Notes: generated by a model from the sequence alone, not told the origin. Counted from the stretch's first letter, positions 47,457 to 57,612 are shown. The stretch: 64,000 nt of DNA from Flavobacterium succinicans LMG 10402 (GCF_000611675.1 NZ_JATV01000002.1:62001-126000); one strand, 5' to 3'. Numbers and translations are program-made.

Positions 47457-48947
47457 ATGACAAAAAAAATTATCATTAGCTTTATCATTGTTCTGTTTTT
47501 TGGAACAAAAAGCCAAGCTCAAATCGAGAAAAACTCAGCATTATACCAAACAATTCTTTCCAAAGACAGTCTGTTGTTTGAGGTAGGTTTTAATCATTGC
47601 AACATCACTCAGTTTGAACACTTGTTGAGTGATACGTTTGAGTTCTTTCACGACAAAGACAGTATTTCCTATAAAAAAGAGTTTCTATACAAGTTTAAAA
47701 ATGGCTTGTGTAAATCGCCAACAACTTACCAATCAAGGCGCGAATTAAATACAGAAAGTACCGAAATTTTTCCTCTTTATAAGAACCAAGTACTATATGG
47801 AGCCATTCAAACAGGAAATCATAAATTCTATGAAACGATTTCAGGTTATAAAGAAACCTTTGCTGGTTCAGCAAAGTTTACTCACGTTTGGCTTTTGGAA
47901 GATAGTGTTTGGAAATTAACCAAAAGTTTGAGTTATGACCACCAAGACAACAATAATACTAATTATCAATCTTCCATTTTTGACAACGATACTAAAATTG
48001 AAAAGTGGTTACTAGAAAACAAAGTACCTACTTTAGGAATTGGCGTTATTAAAGAAGGAAAATTGCAACAAGTAAAAGTATTTGGAACCATAAAAAAAGG
48101 CATAACGGCTCCATACAACACTATATTTAATGTCGCTTCACTAACCAAACCCATAACGGCTATGGTAGCTTTAAAATTAGTAAATTTAGGCAAATGGGAT
48201 TTGGATGAACCTATTTTTAAATATTGGATTGACCCTGATGTTTCAAAAGACAAAAATTGCAAAATACTTACAACAAGACATATTTTAAGCCATCAAACTG
48301 GATTTACCAATTGGCGTGGAAATAACAAAGACGGAAAACTTCATTTTGAATTTGAACCAGGAACGAAGTATCAATATTCGGGAGAAGGTTTTGAATATTT
48401 GAGAAATGCGTTAGAAAGAAAATTTCATAAATCACTTAACGAATTGGCAAGTGAATTGATTTTTAAACCAATACAAATGACAGACACCAACTATTTTTGG
48501 AACAATAAAACAGATATTTCACGATTTGCAATAGGTTATGACGCTAAAGGAATGGCTTACGAAATAGAAAAAAACAAAACAGCCAACGGTGCTGACAATT
48601 TATTGACAACCGTTGAAGATTATGGAAAATTCTTGACAAGCGTTATGAATAGCGATGGTTTAAGTGATGACCTATTTACCGAGATGGTTAAAAATCAAGT
48701 CGAAACCAAAAATGGAAAACATTTTGGACTTGGTTTTGAAATATATGATCTTGGAAATGGAGAATATGCTTTATCCCACGGTGGTTCTGACAAAGGTTGT
48801 CAAACTATCGTATTTATTTTTCCAAAGACAAAGCAAGGGTTACTTATTTTTACCAACGTAGATGATGGCTATAAAGTTTATGAAAAAATAGTAAAACATT
48901 ATTTAGGAGCGTATGGAAACAAAATATTTGAAATAGAAACAAAATAA
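47457..48947 (+). CDS. Exported serine hydrolase (beta-lactamase/class C PBP fold) with N-terminal NTF2-like domain
   Basis: The 496-residue protein has a Sec signal (ends near SQAQ), an N-terminal domain (about 28-160) like DUF4440/NTF2-like proteins with FEHLLSDTFEFFHDKDS and FTHVWLLEDSVWKL, and a C-terminal serine beta-lactamase-fold domain with SLTK (Ser228, Lys231), the Tyr of YQYSGEGF near 304 and HGGSDKG near 440. The family includes D-aminopeptidases, esterases and PBPs. The fusion is uncommon but recurs in Bacteroidota. Substrate unknown. Confidence 0.8.
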   Translation: MTKKIIISFIIVLFFGTKSQAQIEKNSALYQTILSKDSLLFEVGFNHCNITQFEHLLSDTFEFFHDKDSISYKKEFLYKFKNGLCKSPTTYQSRRELNTESTEIFPLYKNQVLYGAIQTGNHKFYETISGYKETFAGSAKFTHVWLLEDSVWKLTKSLSYDHQDNNNTNYQSSIFDNDTKIEKWLLENKVPTLGIGVIKEGKLQQVKVFGTIKKGITAPYNTIFNVASLTKPITAMVALKLVNLGKWDLDEPIFKYWIDPDVSKDKNCKILTTRHILSHQTGFTNWRGNNKDGKLHFEFEPGTKYQYSGEGFEYLRNALERKFHKSLNELASELIFKPIQMTDTNYFWNNKTDISRFAIGYDAKGMAYEIEKNKTANGADNLLTTVEDYGKFLTSVMNSDGLSDDLFTEMVKNQVETKNGKHFGLGFEIYDLGNGEYALSHGGSDKGCQTIVFIFPKTKQGLLIFTNVDDGYKVYEKIVKHYLGAYGNKIFEIETK

Positions 48948-49166
48948 AAACTACCGCTAACAGCAGTAACTGTTGTAAAATTTCCGATAATGCAGATTTG
49001 AAACCTTGCCCTCACAATATGAAGAAGTTGAAAAAAAAAATAAGTTTAATAATTAGAGGATTTTAGTAGGTTTACGTCTTTTAAGAAGCATAAAAAAGTA
49101 CAAAGTAAGGGTGCTTTGTGCAGCGGACGGCAGACACAATTTTACAACAAATAAGAGATTATACAA

Positions 49167-50159
49167 ATGACACATTTTCCAGTAAGCAATTCTAATCTTT
49201 CAGCGACTCATCTCGGACTGTTTTTACAGGAAAAACATTCATTGAGCAAAGACACCAAATGCCAATTGATAAAAGCGGGGATCAATGACACGTATGTAAT
49301 AATTGATAAATCAGACCAATTTGTGTTTAGAGTGTATAGTTTAAACTGGCGAACAAGAGCAGCAATTGGAGAAGAAATTAAATTATTACAGCAATTAAAA
49401 CAACATAACATTTCTGTTTCCTATCCATTATCTGATAATGAAGATAATTATATACAAACATTAAACGCCCCAGAAGGTGAAAGGTCTGGGGTGCTTTTTA
49501 CCTTTGCAAAAGGAGAAAAATTACACATAACTTCACCAGAAGCACATTTTCAAATTGGACAACTTATGGCGCAACTTCATAAGGTCACCAATAATCAAAA
49601 ATTAAATCGGATAGACTATACCCCTGAAGTAATTCTTATTGACTCTTTACAAAAAGTATCACATTTTTTAAACAATGACACCGAAGAAATGGCCTTTATG
49701 CAATTGGCTCAATCGTATTTGTTAGACCAATTCGCAAATGCCGACACTTCTCAAATTCGACAAGGAGTTGTGCATCTCGACATTTGGTTTGACAATCTAA
49801 ATATCACAAAAGATAATAAAGTAACCATCTTCGATTTTGACTTCTGTGGAAACGGTTGGCTTTGCTTAGACATTGGGTATTATATTTTACAGCTTCACAA
49901 CATTGAAAAGTATGAGGCAAAAGATTACCAGCCTAAAGTTGACAATTTCATTAAAGGGTACGAATCGATAACACTAATAAGCGCAGAAGAAAAACGACTT
50001 ATTCCTATGCTTGGCGTAAGTTTATACTTTTTTTACTTAGGTATTCAATGCCAACGTTACGACAATTGGTCTAACTCCTTTTTGAGCGAGAACTATTTGA
50101 AACGATATATAAACGGGCTTGTCAAAAGATACTATGACATTTATAAACTTGGAGTGTAA
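49167..50159 (+). CDS. APH-family phosphotransferase (SrkA/homoserine kinase-like)
   Basis: The 330-residue kinase-like protein carries the catalytic loop VVHLDIWFDNL (H203, D205, N210) and the metal-binding IFDFDFCG (Asp223), with a Gly-rich ATP-binding region near IKAGINDTYVI. The aminoglycoside/choline/Ser-Thr kinase superfamily phosphorylates small molecules or proteins; relatives with this FDFD..G..LDIGYYI pattern include SrkA and MTR-kinase-like proteins. It is the last gene before array B of REP-like repeats. Substrate unknown; resistance should not be presumed. Confidence 0.8.
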   Translation: MTHFPVSNSNLSATHLGLFLQEKHSLSKDTKCQLIKAGINDTYVIIDKSDQFVFRVYSLNWRTRAAIGEEIKLLQQLKQHNISVSYPLSDNEDNYIQTLNAPEGERSGVLFTFAKGEKLHITSPEAHFQIGQLMAQLHKVTNNQKLNRIDYTPEVILIDSLQKVSHFLNNDTEEMAFMQLAQSYLLDQFANADTSQIRQGVVHLDIWFDNLNITKDNKVTIFDFDFCGNGWLCLDIGYYILQLHNIEKYEAKDYQPKVDNFIKGYESITLISAEEKRLIPMLGVSLYFFYLGIQCQRYDNWSNSFLSENYLKRYINGLVKRYYDIYKLGV

Positions 50160-50167
50160 TCAAAACT

Positions 50168-50460
50168 ATTTATTTGCATAATTTCAATAGGAATGGGCTT
50201 TAGCCCATTCTTTAAAATGAGTTTCTTATTAGGCTTTAGCCAAAATCTATAATCCTTTCGGCTAAAGCCAATTTGAAGCAAATGCTAATTTAATTCCTCC
50301 AGATAAATCTGGAGGCAATTAAATTTGAGAAAATAATAAAAAACACTTTACTAACCCTAGTTGGGGATTACTATTCATTTGCAAAGTTTAAATAGGAATG
50401 GGCTTTAGCACGTTCTTTAATAATGAGTTTCGTATTAGTCTTTAGCCAAAATCTATATAA
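50168..50460 (+). repeat. Array B of GGCTTTAGCC REP-like units (1 full, 1 degenerate)
   Basis: The first unit (50168-50325) is close to the units of array A and in the same orientation. The second (50375-50455) has decayed palindromes (GGCTTTAGCA, GTCTTTAGCC) and lacks the CCTCC hairpin. The remaining 50461-50827 is AT-rich with no gene. Confidence 0.8.
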
Positions 50461-50827
50461 CTATATCATCACACTAATGCGAAATGCAATTAAATATAAT
50501 GCGATTAAACTCTCTCCAAAAAGACCGATGAATTCATCCTTCAATCTGCAAACATTTCCTTTCCGAGCAAATTTAAAATTCGTAATTAATTAAAAATAAG
50601 GTATTGTAAAAAATCACTGCTGTTTGGGTTCTGCCTCCTAGATAAAAATCACAAAAAAGTTATTGAATATTTTCAATTAAAATAATCCATCTAAAAACTT
50701 TTCATCTTCAAAAAAGAATAAAACCAAACGAATAATTCCTAACAATACTACAAAATACAAGCACAACAATTACTCCTATCACCTAAATTCTTACCTTAAA
50801 GGAAACCCTAATCTTAAAAAAAATTCA

Positions 50828-50835
50828 TACTTTTG
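50828..50835 (+). promoter_or_regulatory. -7 element of tpx (TACTTTTG)
   Basis: An exact TAnnTTTG match 21 bases before the ATG at 50857; it overlaps and thus excludes an in-frame TTG start at 50833. Confidence 0.6.
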
Positions 50836-50856
50836 AAACTCAAAAAAAACAACCAT

Positions 50857-51354
50857 ATGGCAACAGTAACATTAGGTGGAAATCCAATTCACACTTCAGG
50901 AGAGCTTCCAAAAGTAGGAAGCAAATTAGTAGATTTTAAACTGATTCAAAATGACTTATCAGTAGCTTCACTAGCTAATTTTGCTGGTAAAAAATTAGTT
51001 TTAAACATCTTCCCAAGTATCGACACCGGAACTTGTGCTACCTCAGTTAGAAAATTCAACGAAAGCGCAAGTACCCTAGACAACACCGTTGTTTTGTGTA
51101 TTTCTAGAGATTTACCTTTTGCTCAAAAACGTTTTTGTGGTGCTGAAGGATTAGAAAACGTAATCAATTTATCTGATTTCCAAGTGGGTAGTTTTGGTAA
51201 AGCAAATGGTTTAGAAATTACGGATGGCCCGTTGACTGGTTTACACTCAAGAGCAATCATCGTTGTTAATGAAAATGGAATTATTACGCACACAGAACAA
51301 GTTTCAGAAATTGCTAACGAACCCAATTACGAAGCGGCATTAGCTGTACTATAA
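50857..51354 (+). CDS. tpx: Thiol peroxidase
   Basis: This 165-residue atypical 2-Cys peroxiredoxin has its peroxidatic Cys60 in FPSIDTGTCATSVRKFNE and resolving Cys94 in AQKRFCGAEG, and starts MATVTLGGNPIHTSGELP, as Tpx proteins do. It reduces H2O2 and alkyl hydroperoxides with thioredoxin. I chose the ATG at 50857 because the TTG upstream lies in the -7 element. It is followed 7 bases later by dgkA. Confidence 0.95.
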   Translation: MATVTLGGNPIHTSGELPKVGSKLVDFKLIQNDLSVASLANFAGKKLVLNIFPSIDTGTCATSVRKFNESASTLDNTVVLCISRDLPFAQKRFCGAEGLENVINLSDFQVGSFGKANGLEITDGPLTGLHSRAIIVVNENGIITHTEQVSEIANEPNYEAALAVL

Positions 51355-51361
51355 ATACTAT

Positions 51362-51736
51362 ATGGAATTTCAAAAAGACAATTCTTTTGTAACCGGAAGA
51401 TTAAAAAGTGTTACCTATGCCTTCAAAGGCGCCCTAAAATTGATTAGTACAGAGCATAGTATTATGGTTCAATTTTCAATTGGAATACTCATTAGTATTT
51501 TAGGTGCTATAATGAAAATTTCGGCTACGGAGTGGTTGTTTCAAACCTTTGCTATTGGTCTAGTAATGAGCATTGAGGGTTTAAACACCGCTGTTGAAAA
51601 AATAGCCGATTTTATTCATCCAAGCTACAGTAAGAGAATTGGTTTTATAAAAGATATTGCTGCAGGATCTGTTTTCTTTGCAGCAATTACTGCTATCATT
51701 ATAGGTTTAATCATTTACATCCCAAAATTCATTTAG
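51362..51736 (+). CDS. dgkA: Diacylglycerol/undecaprenol kinase
   Basis: The 124-residue protein with three membrane helices has the family signature SIEGLNTAVEKIADFI (about 75-90), with KDIAAGSVFFAAI, and the N-terminal amphipathic helix RLKSVTYAFKGALKLI. It phosphorylates diacylglycerol or undecaprenol in the inner membrane, so recycles lipid precursors. Genes before and after are on the same strand with gaps of 7 and 18 bases, so it belongs to the tpx-ribBA run. Confidence 0.88.
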   Translation: MEFQKDNSFVTGRLKSVTYAFKGALKLISTEHSIMVQFSIGILISILGAIMKISATEWLFQTFAIGLVMSIEGLNTAVEKIADFIHPSYSKRIGFIKDIAAGSVFFAAITAIIIGLIIYIPKFI

Positions 51737-51754
51737 GCATACTTTAAAATAAGA

Positions 51755-54205
51755 ATGGCAAAATCAAACAAAAAAAACACCGCAGCATCCGCGGCTGATA
51801 CTACAACTCCAAATGTCCCTTTTTGGGAATTATCCAAGCAAAGAAAACTAATAATAGGCAGTATATTGATTTTATTTTCAATAGGTCTTTTAGTATCCTT
51901 TGTTTCCTTTTTTCTTCACGGACACGAAGATCAAAGTGCCATCAATACCATGACGGATCGATCAGAAGTGGTACAAAATTGGCTAGGAAAAATTGGTGCT
52001 TTTTTAGCAGATGCTCTCATTTACAAAGGGTTTGGCATTGCCTCTTTTCTCTATGTGCGTTTACTTTTTTTGACTGGATTATTTTTATTTTTAAACCTTA
52101 AACTAAACAAGCTCAAATCCATTTGGTTTTGGGATTTATTTCTAATAGTTATTTTAGCTGTACTACTCGGTTTTTTCTTTGATTCGATACCCGAATTAGG
52201 AGGAACTGTAGGCTACGAAGTCAATCTTTTACTACAAGATTATTTAGGGAAAACAGGTGCTTTGTTGCTGCTATTATTTGGCGTATTGATTTACTTGATT
52301 TTTAAATTGAAAATTTCTCCCGAGAAAATTCAAAATATCTTTCTATCAACCAAAGAAGAAATCAAACAAGAAATAGCCAGTAGTGCTTATGCTCAAGATA
52401 GCGGAAGCGCCTACAATTTAGAAGAATTTGCTCTCGAAGAAGAGGTTATGACCGATGACACTCTTCATTTAAAAACAACGGGGTCACAATTTGAAATCAA
52501 TAAAGAAGCACTAAAACCAACCATTAGCAATTCGTCTGAAATTAATTTGGATCTGCAAGTTAAACCTAAACCAGAGCCTCTTTCGGTAGCGCCAGAAGTA
52601 ATTGCAACGAATGATAATGCCTTTGTAATTGAAAAAGCGGCAGAGGAAACCATTATTGAAGAAAACTTAGCCTCTCGCCTAGTGTCAGATTTTGGCTTGT
52701 TCGACCCAACTTTGGATTTGTCGCACTACAAATACCCTACACTTGATTTATTAAAAGAATATTCTACGGGAGGCATTACCATCAACCAAGAAGAATTAGA
52801 AGAAAATAAAAACAAGATTGTCGAAACTTTACGCAATTACAAAATTGAAATTGCACAAATTAAAGCTACCGTTGGCCCATCGGTTACCTTGTACGAAATT
52901 GTACCCGAAGCCGGTATTAGAATTTCGAAAATTAAAAGCTTAGAAGATGACATTGCCTTATCACTTTCAGCTTTAGGCATTCGCATCATTGCCCCAATTC
53001 CAGGAAAGGGAACCATTGGAATTGAAGTTCCGAATAAGAATCCGACCATGGTTTCGATGAAAAGTGTGATTGGTGCTGCTAAATTTCAAGAAGCTGAAAT
53101 GGAGTTGCCGATCGCTTTAGGAAAAACCATTTCAAACGAAACCTTCGTAGTTGATTTGGCCAAAATGCCTCACTTACTAATGGCTGGTGCGACTGGTCAA
53201 GGAAAATCTGTAGGGTTAAATGCGGTTTTAACTTCGCTTTTATACAAGAAACACCCGGCAGAAGTGAAGTTTGTATTGGTCGATCCTAAAAAAGTAGAGC
53301 TTACACTTTTTAATAAAATAGAAAGACATTATTTAGCCAAATTACCCGATACCGAAGACGCCATTATTACCGATAATGCTAAAGTTGTTGCGACTTTAAA
53401 TTCGCTTTGCGTAGAGATGGACAATCGTTATTCGTTGTTGAAAGATGCCATGGTGCGTAACATTAAAGAATATAACGAAAAATTCAAATCTAGAAAATTA
53501 AATCCCGAATTAGGTCACCGCTTTCTGCCTTATATCGTATTGGTGGTCGACGAGTTTGCCGATTTGATTATGACCGCTGGCAAGGAAGTAGAAGTACCTA
53601 TTGCTCGTTTGGCTCAATTGGCACGTGCCATCGGAATCCATTTGATCATTGCCACCCAAAGACCATCGGTAAACGTAATTACAGGTTTAATTAAAGCGAA
53701 TTTTCCCGCTCGTATTGCGTTTCGAGTGACTTCAAAAATCGACTCTAGAACCATTTTAGACACCCAAGGCGCCGATCAATTAATAGGTCGAGGCGATTTA
53801 TTATACACCAACGGAAATGATGTCGTTCGTGTACAATGCGCCTTTATTGATACTCCGGAAGTAGAAAAAATCACCGAATTCATCGGATCACAGAAGGCGT
53901 ATGCTACTGCTTATTTACTACCTGAGTTCGTAGGAGAAGAAAGTGGCATTAATCTTGATGTAGATGTTTCCGAAAGAGATCCCTTATTTAGAGAAGCCGC
54001 AGAAATCATTGTAAATGCCCAACAAGGTTCTGCTTCTTTATTACAACGCAAACTCAAACTTGGCTACAATAGAGCAGGAAGATTAATAGACCAATTAGAA
54101 GCCGCAGGAATTGTGGGCTCATTTGAAGGCAGCAAAGCACGAAATGTAAATATATCGGATATGAGTTCTCTTGATCATTTTTTCAACAACGAACTAAACA
54201 ATTAA
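51755..54205 (+). CDS. ftsK: FtsK/SpoIIIE-type DNA translocase
   Basis: The 816-residue protein has four N-terminal membrane helices (about 30-190), an acidic linker, and a motor: Walker A MAGATGQGKSVGLN (about 475-488), VLVDPKKVELTLFN, Walker B IVLVVDEFADLIM, and the C-terminal gamma winged helix GSASLLQRKLKLGYNRAGRLIDQ (this reads across the usual KOPS-recognition helix). It pumps chromosome ends across the division septum and activates XerCD. The linker is shorter than in E. coli. It is 4 bases before lolA. Confidence 0.95.
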   Translation: MAKSNKKNTAASAADTTTPNVPFWELSKQRKLIIGSILILFSIGLLVSFVSFFLHGHEDQSAINTMTDRSEVVQNWLGKIGAFLADALIYKGFGIASFLYVRLLFLTGLFLFLNLKLNKLKSIWFWDLFLIVILAVLLGFFFDSIPELGGTVGYEVNLLLQDYLGKTGALLLLLFGVLIYLIFKLKISPEKIQNIFLSTKEEIKQEIASSAYAQDSGSAYNLEEFALEEEVMTDDTLHLKTTGSQFEINKEALKPTISNSSEINLDLQVKPKPEPLSVAPEVIATNDNAFVIEKAAEETIIEENLASRLVSDFGLFDPTLDLSHYKYPTLDLLKEYSTGGITINQEELEENKNKIVETLRNYKIEIAQIKATVGPSVTLYEIVPEAGIRISKIKSLEDDIALSLSALGIRIIAPIPGKGTIGIEVPNKNPTMVSMKSVIGAAKFQEAEMELPIALGKTISNETFVVDLAKMPHLLMAGATGQGKSVGLNAVLTSLLYKKHPAEVKFVLVDPKKVELTLFNKIERHYLAKLPDTEDAIITDNAKVVATLNSLCVEMDNRYSLLKDAMVRNIKEYNEKFKSRKLNPELGHRFLPYIVLVVDEFADLIMTAGKEVEVPIARLAQLARAIGIHLIIATQRPSVNVITGLIKANFPARIAFRVTSKIDSRTILDTQGADQLIGRGDLLYTNGNDVVRVQCAFIDTPEVEKITEFIGSQKAYATAYLLPEFVGEESGINLDVDVSERDPLFREAAEIIVNAQQGSASLLQRKLKLGYNRAGRLIDQLEAAGIVGSFEGSKARNVNISDMSSLDHFFNNELNN

Positions 54206-54209
54206 AACA

Positions 54210-54911
54210 ATGTTACTTAGTCTTAAAAAAAACACACACAACACACTGAAATCCAATTTTAAAACCCTTTTAAACTACAGTACGTTAGCCTGCTTCTTGC
54301 TTTTTAATTCGTTTACATTTCAAGCGCAAGATAAAAAAGCCAAAGATTTACTAGATCAGGTTACTGCCAAAGTCAAAAGCTACAAAAACATTACTATTGA
54401 TTTCAAATACAGTTTACAAAACGCAAAAGAAAACATCAATCAAGACAGTAAAGGAAATGTTACCCTAAATGGCAACATGTATGTGTTGAATTTCATGGGT
54501 GTAACCAAATTGTTCGATGGTAAAAAAACATACACCATCGTTCCTGAAGATGAAGAAATTACCGTTTCAAAACTGAATGAAAATGACGATAACGCGATTA
54601 CGCCTTCAAAAATGTTGACTTTTTTCAATTCAGGTTACAAGTACTCTATGGATATTGTTCAAAATGTAAGAGGACGTAAAATTCAGTACATCAAATTAAT
54701 CCCGAACAATACCAAAGACCAACGTAAAGAAATATTATTAGGGATTGACATTCAAACCAAACACATTTACAATTTGATTGAAATTGGCAAAAAAGGCACC
54801 AAAACCACCTTAACGGTGAATTCTTTCAAAACAAATCAACCATTATCAAAAAATCAATTTACCTTTGTTCCGAGTAAATACCCCAATTACTACATTAACA
54901 AATTAGATTAA
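54210..54911 (+). CDS. lolA: LolA-type outer-membrane lipoprotein carrier protein
   Basis: The 233-residue exported protein has an N-terminal hydrophobic segment (about 22-38, LACFLLFNSFTF) after a basic stretch, then a LolA-fold beta half-barrel with ITIDFKYSLQNAKENI, GNMYVLNFMGVTKLFDGKKTYTIVPED and LLGIDIQTKHIYNLIEIG. It would carry lipoproteins from the inner to the outer membrane. The position between ftsK and an LptF/G permease is a common Bacteroidota arrangement. The annotated start gives an unusually long n-region; an internal start is not obvious. Confidence 0.78.
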   Translation: MLLSLKKNTHNTLKSNFKTLLNYSTLACFLLFNSFTFQAQDKKAKDLLDQVTAKVKSYKNITIDFKYSLQNAKENINQDSKGNVTLNGNMYVLNFMGVTKLFDGKKTYTIVPEDEEITVSKLNENDDNAITPSKMLTFFNSGYKYSMDIVQNVRGRKIQYIKLIPNNTKDQRKEILLGIDIQTKHIYNLIEIGKKGTKTTLTVNSFKTNQPLSKNQFTFVPSKYPNYYINKLD

Positions 54912-54917
54912 ACTTAG

Positions 54918-56366
54918 GTGAAGATACTTGACAAATATTTATTAAAATCATTTTTGGTTACATTTACAACGGTTTTTGTTATCCTTTTTTTTATTTTTAT
55001 TCTTCAAACCGTTTGGCTATTCATTACTGAATTAGCAGGAAAAGACTTGGATTTAATCATGGTTGTTAAATTCTTACTTTTTTCAATGCCAAGAATCATT
55101 CCTTTAGTTTTGCCTTTATCCGTATTATTGGCTTCCATTATGACTTTTGGTAGTTTTTCAGAAAATTATGAATTGGCCGCCATCAAGTCCTCAGGAATTT
55201 CGCTACAACGATGCTTTAGAACCCTAATTGTTTTTATAACACTGTTAAGTATCGTGGCTTTCATGTTTGCCAACAGTGTCATTCCTTATGCTGAATACAA
55301 ATTCATAAGCTTCAGAAGAAATATTGCCCAAGTAAAACCTGCGTTAGCCATTGCCGAAGGACAATTTAACACCGTAGGCATTTACAACATAAAAGTGAAC
55401 AAAAAATCAGGTGAAAAAGGCAACCTACTCTCTGATGTCACTATTCACAAAAAATCGATTATGGGCGACGGTAACAAAACAGTTATCAAAGCCAAAACAG
55501 GTGAATTAATTAGCAACGAAGCCTCTAACCTACTTCAATTAGTTTTGAAAGACGGTTATTACTACGAAGATGTTATCCCTAAAAAATACGAAGACCGAGA
55601 CAAAATGCCTTTTGTAAAAAGCGCCTTCAAAAAAGACATTATCAATATCGACTTGTCAAAATTGAACACACCTACAGTAGAGGAAACCAAAGAAACCAAT
55701 ACAAAAGGAATGCTTGATGTGACCGAGTTGAGATATACTATTGATTCCTTAACCAAAAACAAGGCGACAGAGCTAAAATCGTTCACTGAAAACATCAGTC
55801 AAAAAACAGCAACATCACTGATATCAACTCCAATTACTGCAAATGATACTTTAGAAAAAAGAAAAATCATCAACAGTAAGGATCCTTTAGCTATGTTTAC
55901 AATCGACGAAAAAGCTTCTATTTATAAAAATGCATTAGCCAATACTCAAAGTACTGTATTATCGATAGAAGGAACCCTTTCGGATCTAAAAATGAAGCAA
56001 AAAAACATCAATGCACATGAATTTGTCATTTATGAAAAATTCGTAATCGCCTTTGCTTGCTTTTTAATGTTTTTCATCGGAGCACCCTTAGGAGCCATTA
56101 TTCGCAAAGGAGGCATTGGACTTCCGATAGTTTTTGCAGTATTAATTTTTATAACCTTTCACTTCATCAACACTTTTGGTAAAAGAGTCTCACAAGAAGA
56201 TGGACTCACACCTTTTGTTGGCGCTTGGATGTCCTCGTTTATACTAACTCCCCTAGCCATTTTACTAACCTACAGAGCTATAAACGATATCGGAATCATC
56301 AATTTGGATCGTATAACAGAACCTTTTCAAAAATTGTTCAAAAAAATATTTCCCTCTAAAAACTAA
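54918..56366 (+). CDS. LptF/LptG-family LPS export permease
   Basis: The 482-residue protein starts with GTG and has three N-terminal membrane helices (about 12-125), a long periplasmic beta domain (about 130-360) and three C-terminal helices (about 370-465), as in YjgP/YjgQ. Motifs include ILDKYLLKSFLVTF at the start, LAAIKSSGISLQRCFR and FMLFFIGAPLGAIIRKGG-like FMLFFIGAPLGAI. It transports lipopolysaccharide from the inner membrane in the Lpt complex. A 110-residue insertion, unusual compared with proteobacterial members, lies near 235-345. Confidence 0.87.
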   Translation: MKILDKYLLKSFLVTFTTVFVILFFIFILQTVWLFITELAGKDLDLIMVVKFLLFSMPRIIPLVLPLSVLLASIMTFGSFSENYELAAIKSSGISLQRCFRTLIVFITLLSIVAFMFANSVIPYAEYKFISFRRNIAQVKPALAIAEGQFNTVGIYNIKVNKKSGEKGNLLSDVTIHKKSIMGDGNKTVIKAKTGELISNEASNLLQLVLKDGYYYEDVIPKKYEDRDKMPFVKSAFKKDIINIDLSKLNTPTVEETKETNTKGMLDVTELRYTIDSLTKNKATELKSFTENISQKTATSLISTPITANDTLEKRKIINSKDPLAMFTIDEKASIYKNALANTQSTVLSIEGTLSDLKMKQKNINAHEFVIYEKFVIAFACFLMFFIGAPLGAIIRKGGIGLPIVFAVLIFITFHFINTFGKRVSQEDGLTPFVGAWMSSFILTPLAILLTYRAINDIGIINLDRITEPFQKLFKKIFPSKN

Positions 56367-56374
56367 CACTACAC

Positions 56375-57508
56375 ATGGTAGCAGACAAAATACAACTCAA
56401 TACAATTGAAGAAGCCATCGAAGACATTCGTCAAGGCAAAGTGATCATCGTAGTAGATGACGAAGATCGTGAAAATGAAGGCGATTTTTTGGCCGCCGCC
56501 GAAAAAGTAACTCCTGAAATGATCAATTTTATGGCCACTCACGGTCGTGGATTGATTTGCGCGCCCTTAACAGAAAGTCGTTGTAAAGAATTAGGCCTTC
56601 ATGTTATGGTTAGCAACAACACCGACCCAATGGAAACCGCATTTACTGTTTCGGTAGATTTGAGAGGGAATGGTGTAACCACTGGAATTTCGGCATCAGA
56701 CAGAGCCAAAACAATCCTTTCGTTCGTAGATTCAAACACCAAACCACACGACCTAGCCAGACCGGGACACATTTTCCCGCTTATCGCCAAACAAGGCGGT
56801 GTTTTGAGAAGAACTGGACACACGGAAGCTGCTATTGATTTTGCCCGTTTAGCAGGCTTTAAATCTGCTGGAGTCATTGTCGAAATCATGAACGAAGACG
56901 GCAGCATGGCACGTTTACCACAATTAGTCAAAGTCGCCAAAAAGTTTGACTTAAAATTAGTTTCTATCGAAGCTTTGGTCGCTTACAGAATGCAACACGA
57001 TAGTTTGATTGTCAAAAAAGAGGATTTTGACATTCAGACTCGTTTCGGTACTTTTAGATTACGTGCCTACCAACAAACCACCAATAAACAAGTTCATATT
57101 GCCTTAACCAAAGGCACTTGGAATACAGGCGAATCTATTTTGACTAGAATCAATTCTTCACAAGTTAATAACGATTTATTAGGCACCTTGACCAATAATG
57201 CCGATAAACAGCTAGACGACATGTTTACCATCATCAATAAAGAAGGCAAAGGCGCAGTGATTTTTGTCAATCAAGACATGCAAGCTATCAACCTTTTAAG
57301 CCGAATTGCCGAACTAAAAGAACTACAAGCCAGCGGAGAGCTAAAAGCACCAAAAATTAAAATTGACAGTAAAGATTTTGGTATTGGCGCACAAATTCTT
57401 CACGACTTAGACATTTCAAAAATTCGTTTGGTAACCAATACCGCCCAAGGAAAGCGTGTAGGAATGATTGGTTACGGTCTTGAAATTACCGAATATGTAA
57501 GTTATTAA
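56375..57508 (+). CDS. ribB: RibBA: 3,4-dihydroxy-2-butanone-4-phosphate synthase with degenerate GTP cyclohydrolase II domain
   Basis: The 377-residue two-domain protein has a full RibB half ([62 protein letters not shown]; residues 1-205). The C-terminal RibA half (about 215-377) aligns along its length with FGTFRLRAY and MIGYGLEIT but has no Cys at all, so the zinc site (C-x2-G...C-x-C in normal RibA) is missing, and the RQEGRGIGL segment reads [11 protein letters not shown]. The RibB step should work; GTP cyclohydrolase II activity should not. I use ribB for the functional half. Confidence 0.85.
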   Translation: MVADKIQLNTIEEAIEDIRQGKVIIVVDDEDRENEGDFLAAAEKVTPEMINFMATHGRGLICAPLTESRCKELGLHVMVSNNTDPMETAFTVSVDLRGNGVTTGISASDRAKTILSFVDSNTKPHDLARPGHIFPLIAKQGGVLRRTGHTEAAIDFARLAGFKSAGVIVEIMNEDGSMARLPQLVKVAKKFDLKLVSIEALVAYRMQHDSLIVKKEDFDIQTRFGTFRLRAYQQTTNKQVHIALTKGTWNTGESILTRINSSQVNNDLLGTLTNNADKQLDDMFTIINKEGKGAVIFVNQDMQAINLLSRIAELKELQASGELKAPKIKIDSKDFGIGAQILHDLDISKIRLVTNTAQGKRVGMIGYGLEITEYVSY

Positions 57509-57612
57509 ACTAAGGACTCTTTTTTTTTATTTTTTTCACACTTGTAAATCAAACAGTATGAAACACTTAAAAAAAACTTCAAAAAGCAACCGTAATTTTT
57601 TTAAAAATACGC

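Noticed and set aside
49167..50159. APH-type gene as an aminoglycoside resistance gene
   Set aside because: The catalytic loop is shared by many non-resistance kinases (SrkA, MTR kinase, homoserine kinase type); nothing in the sequence points to a drug substrate.
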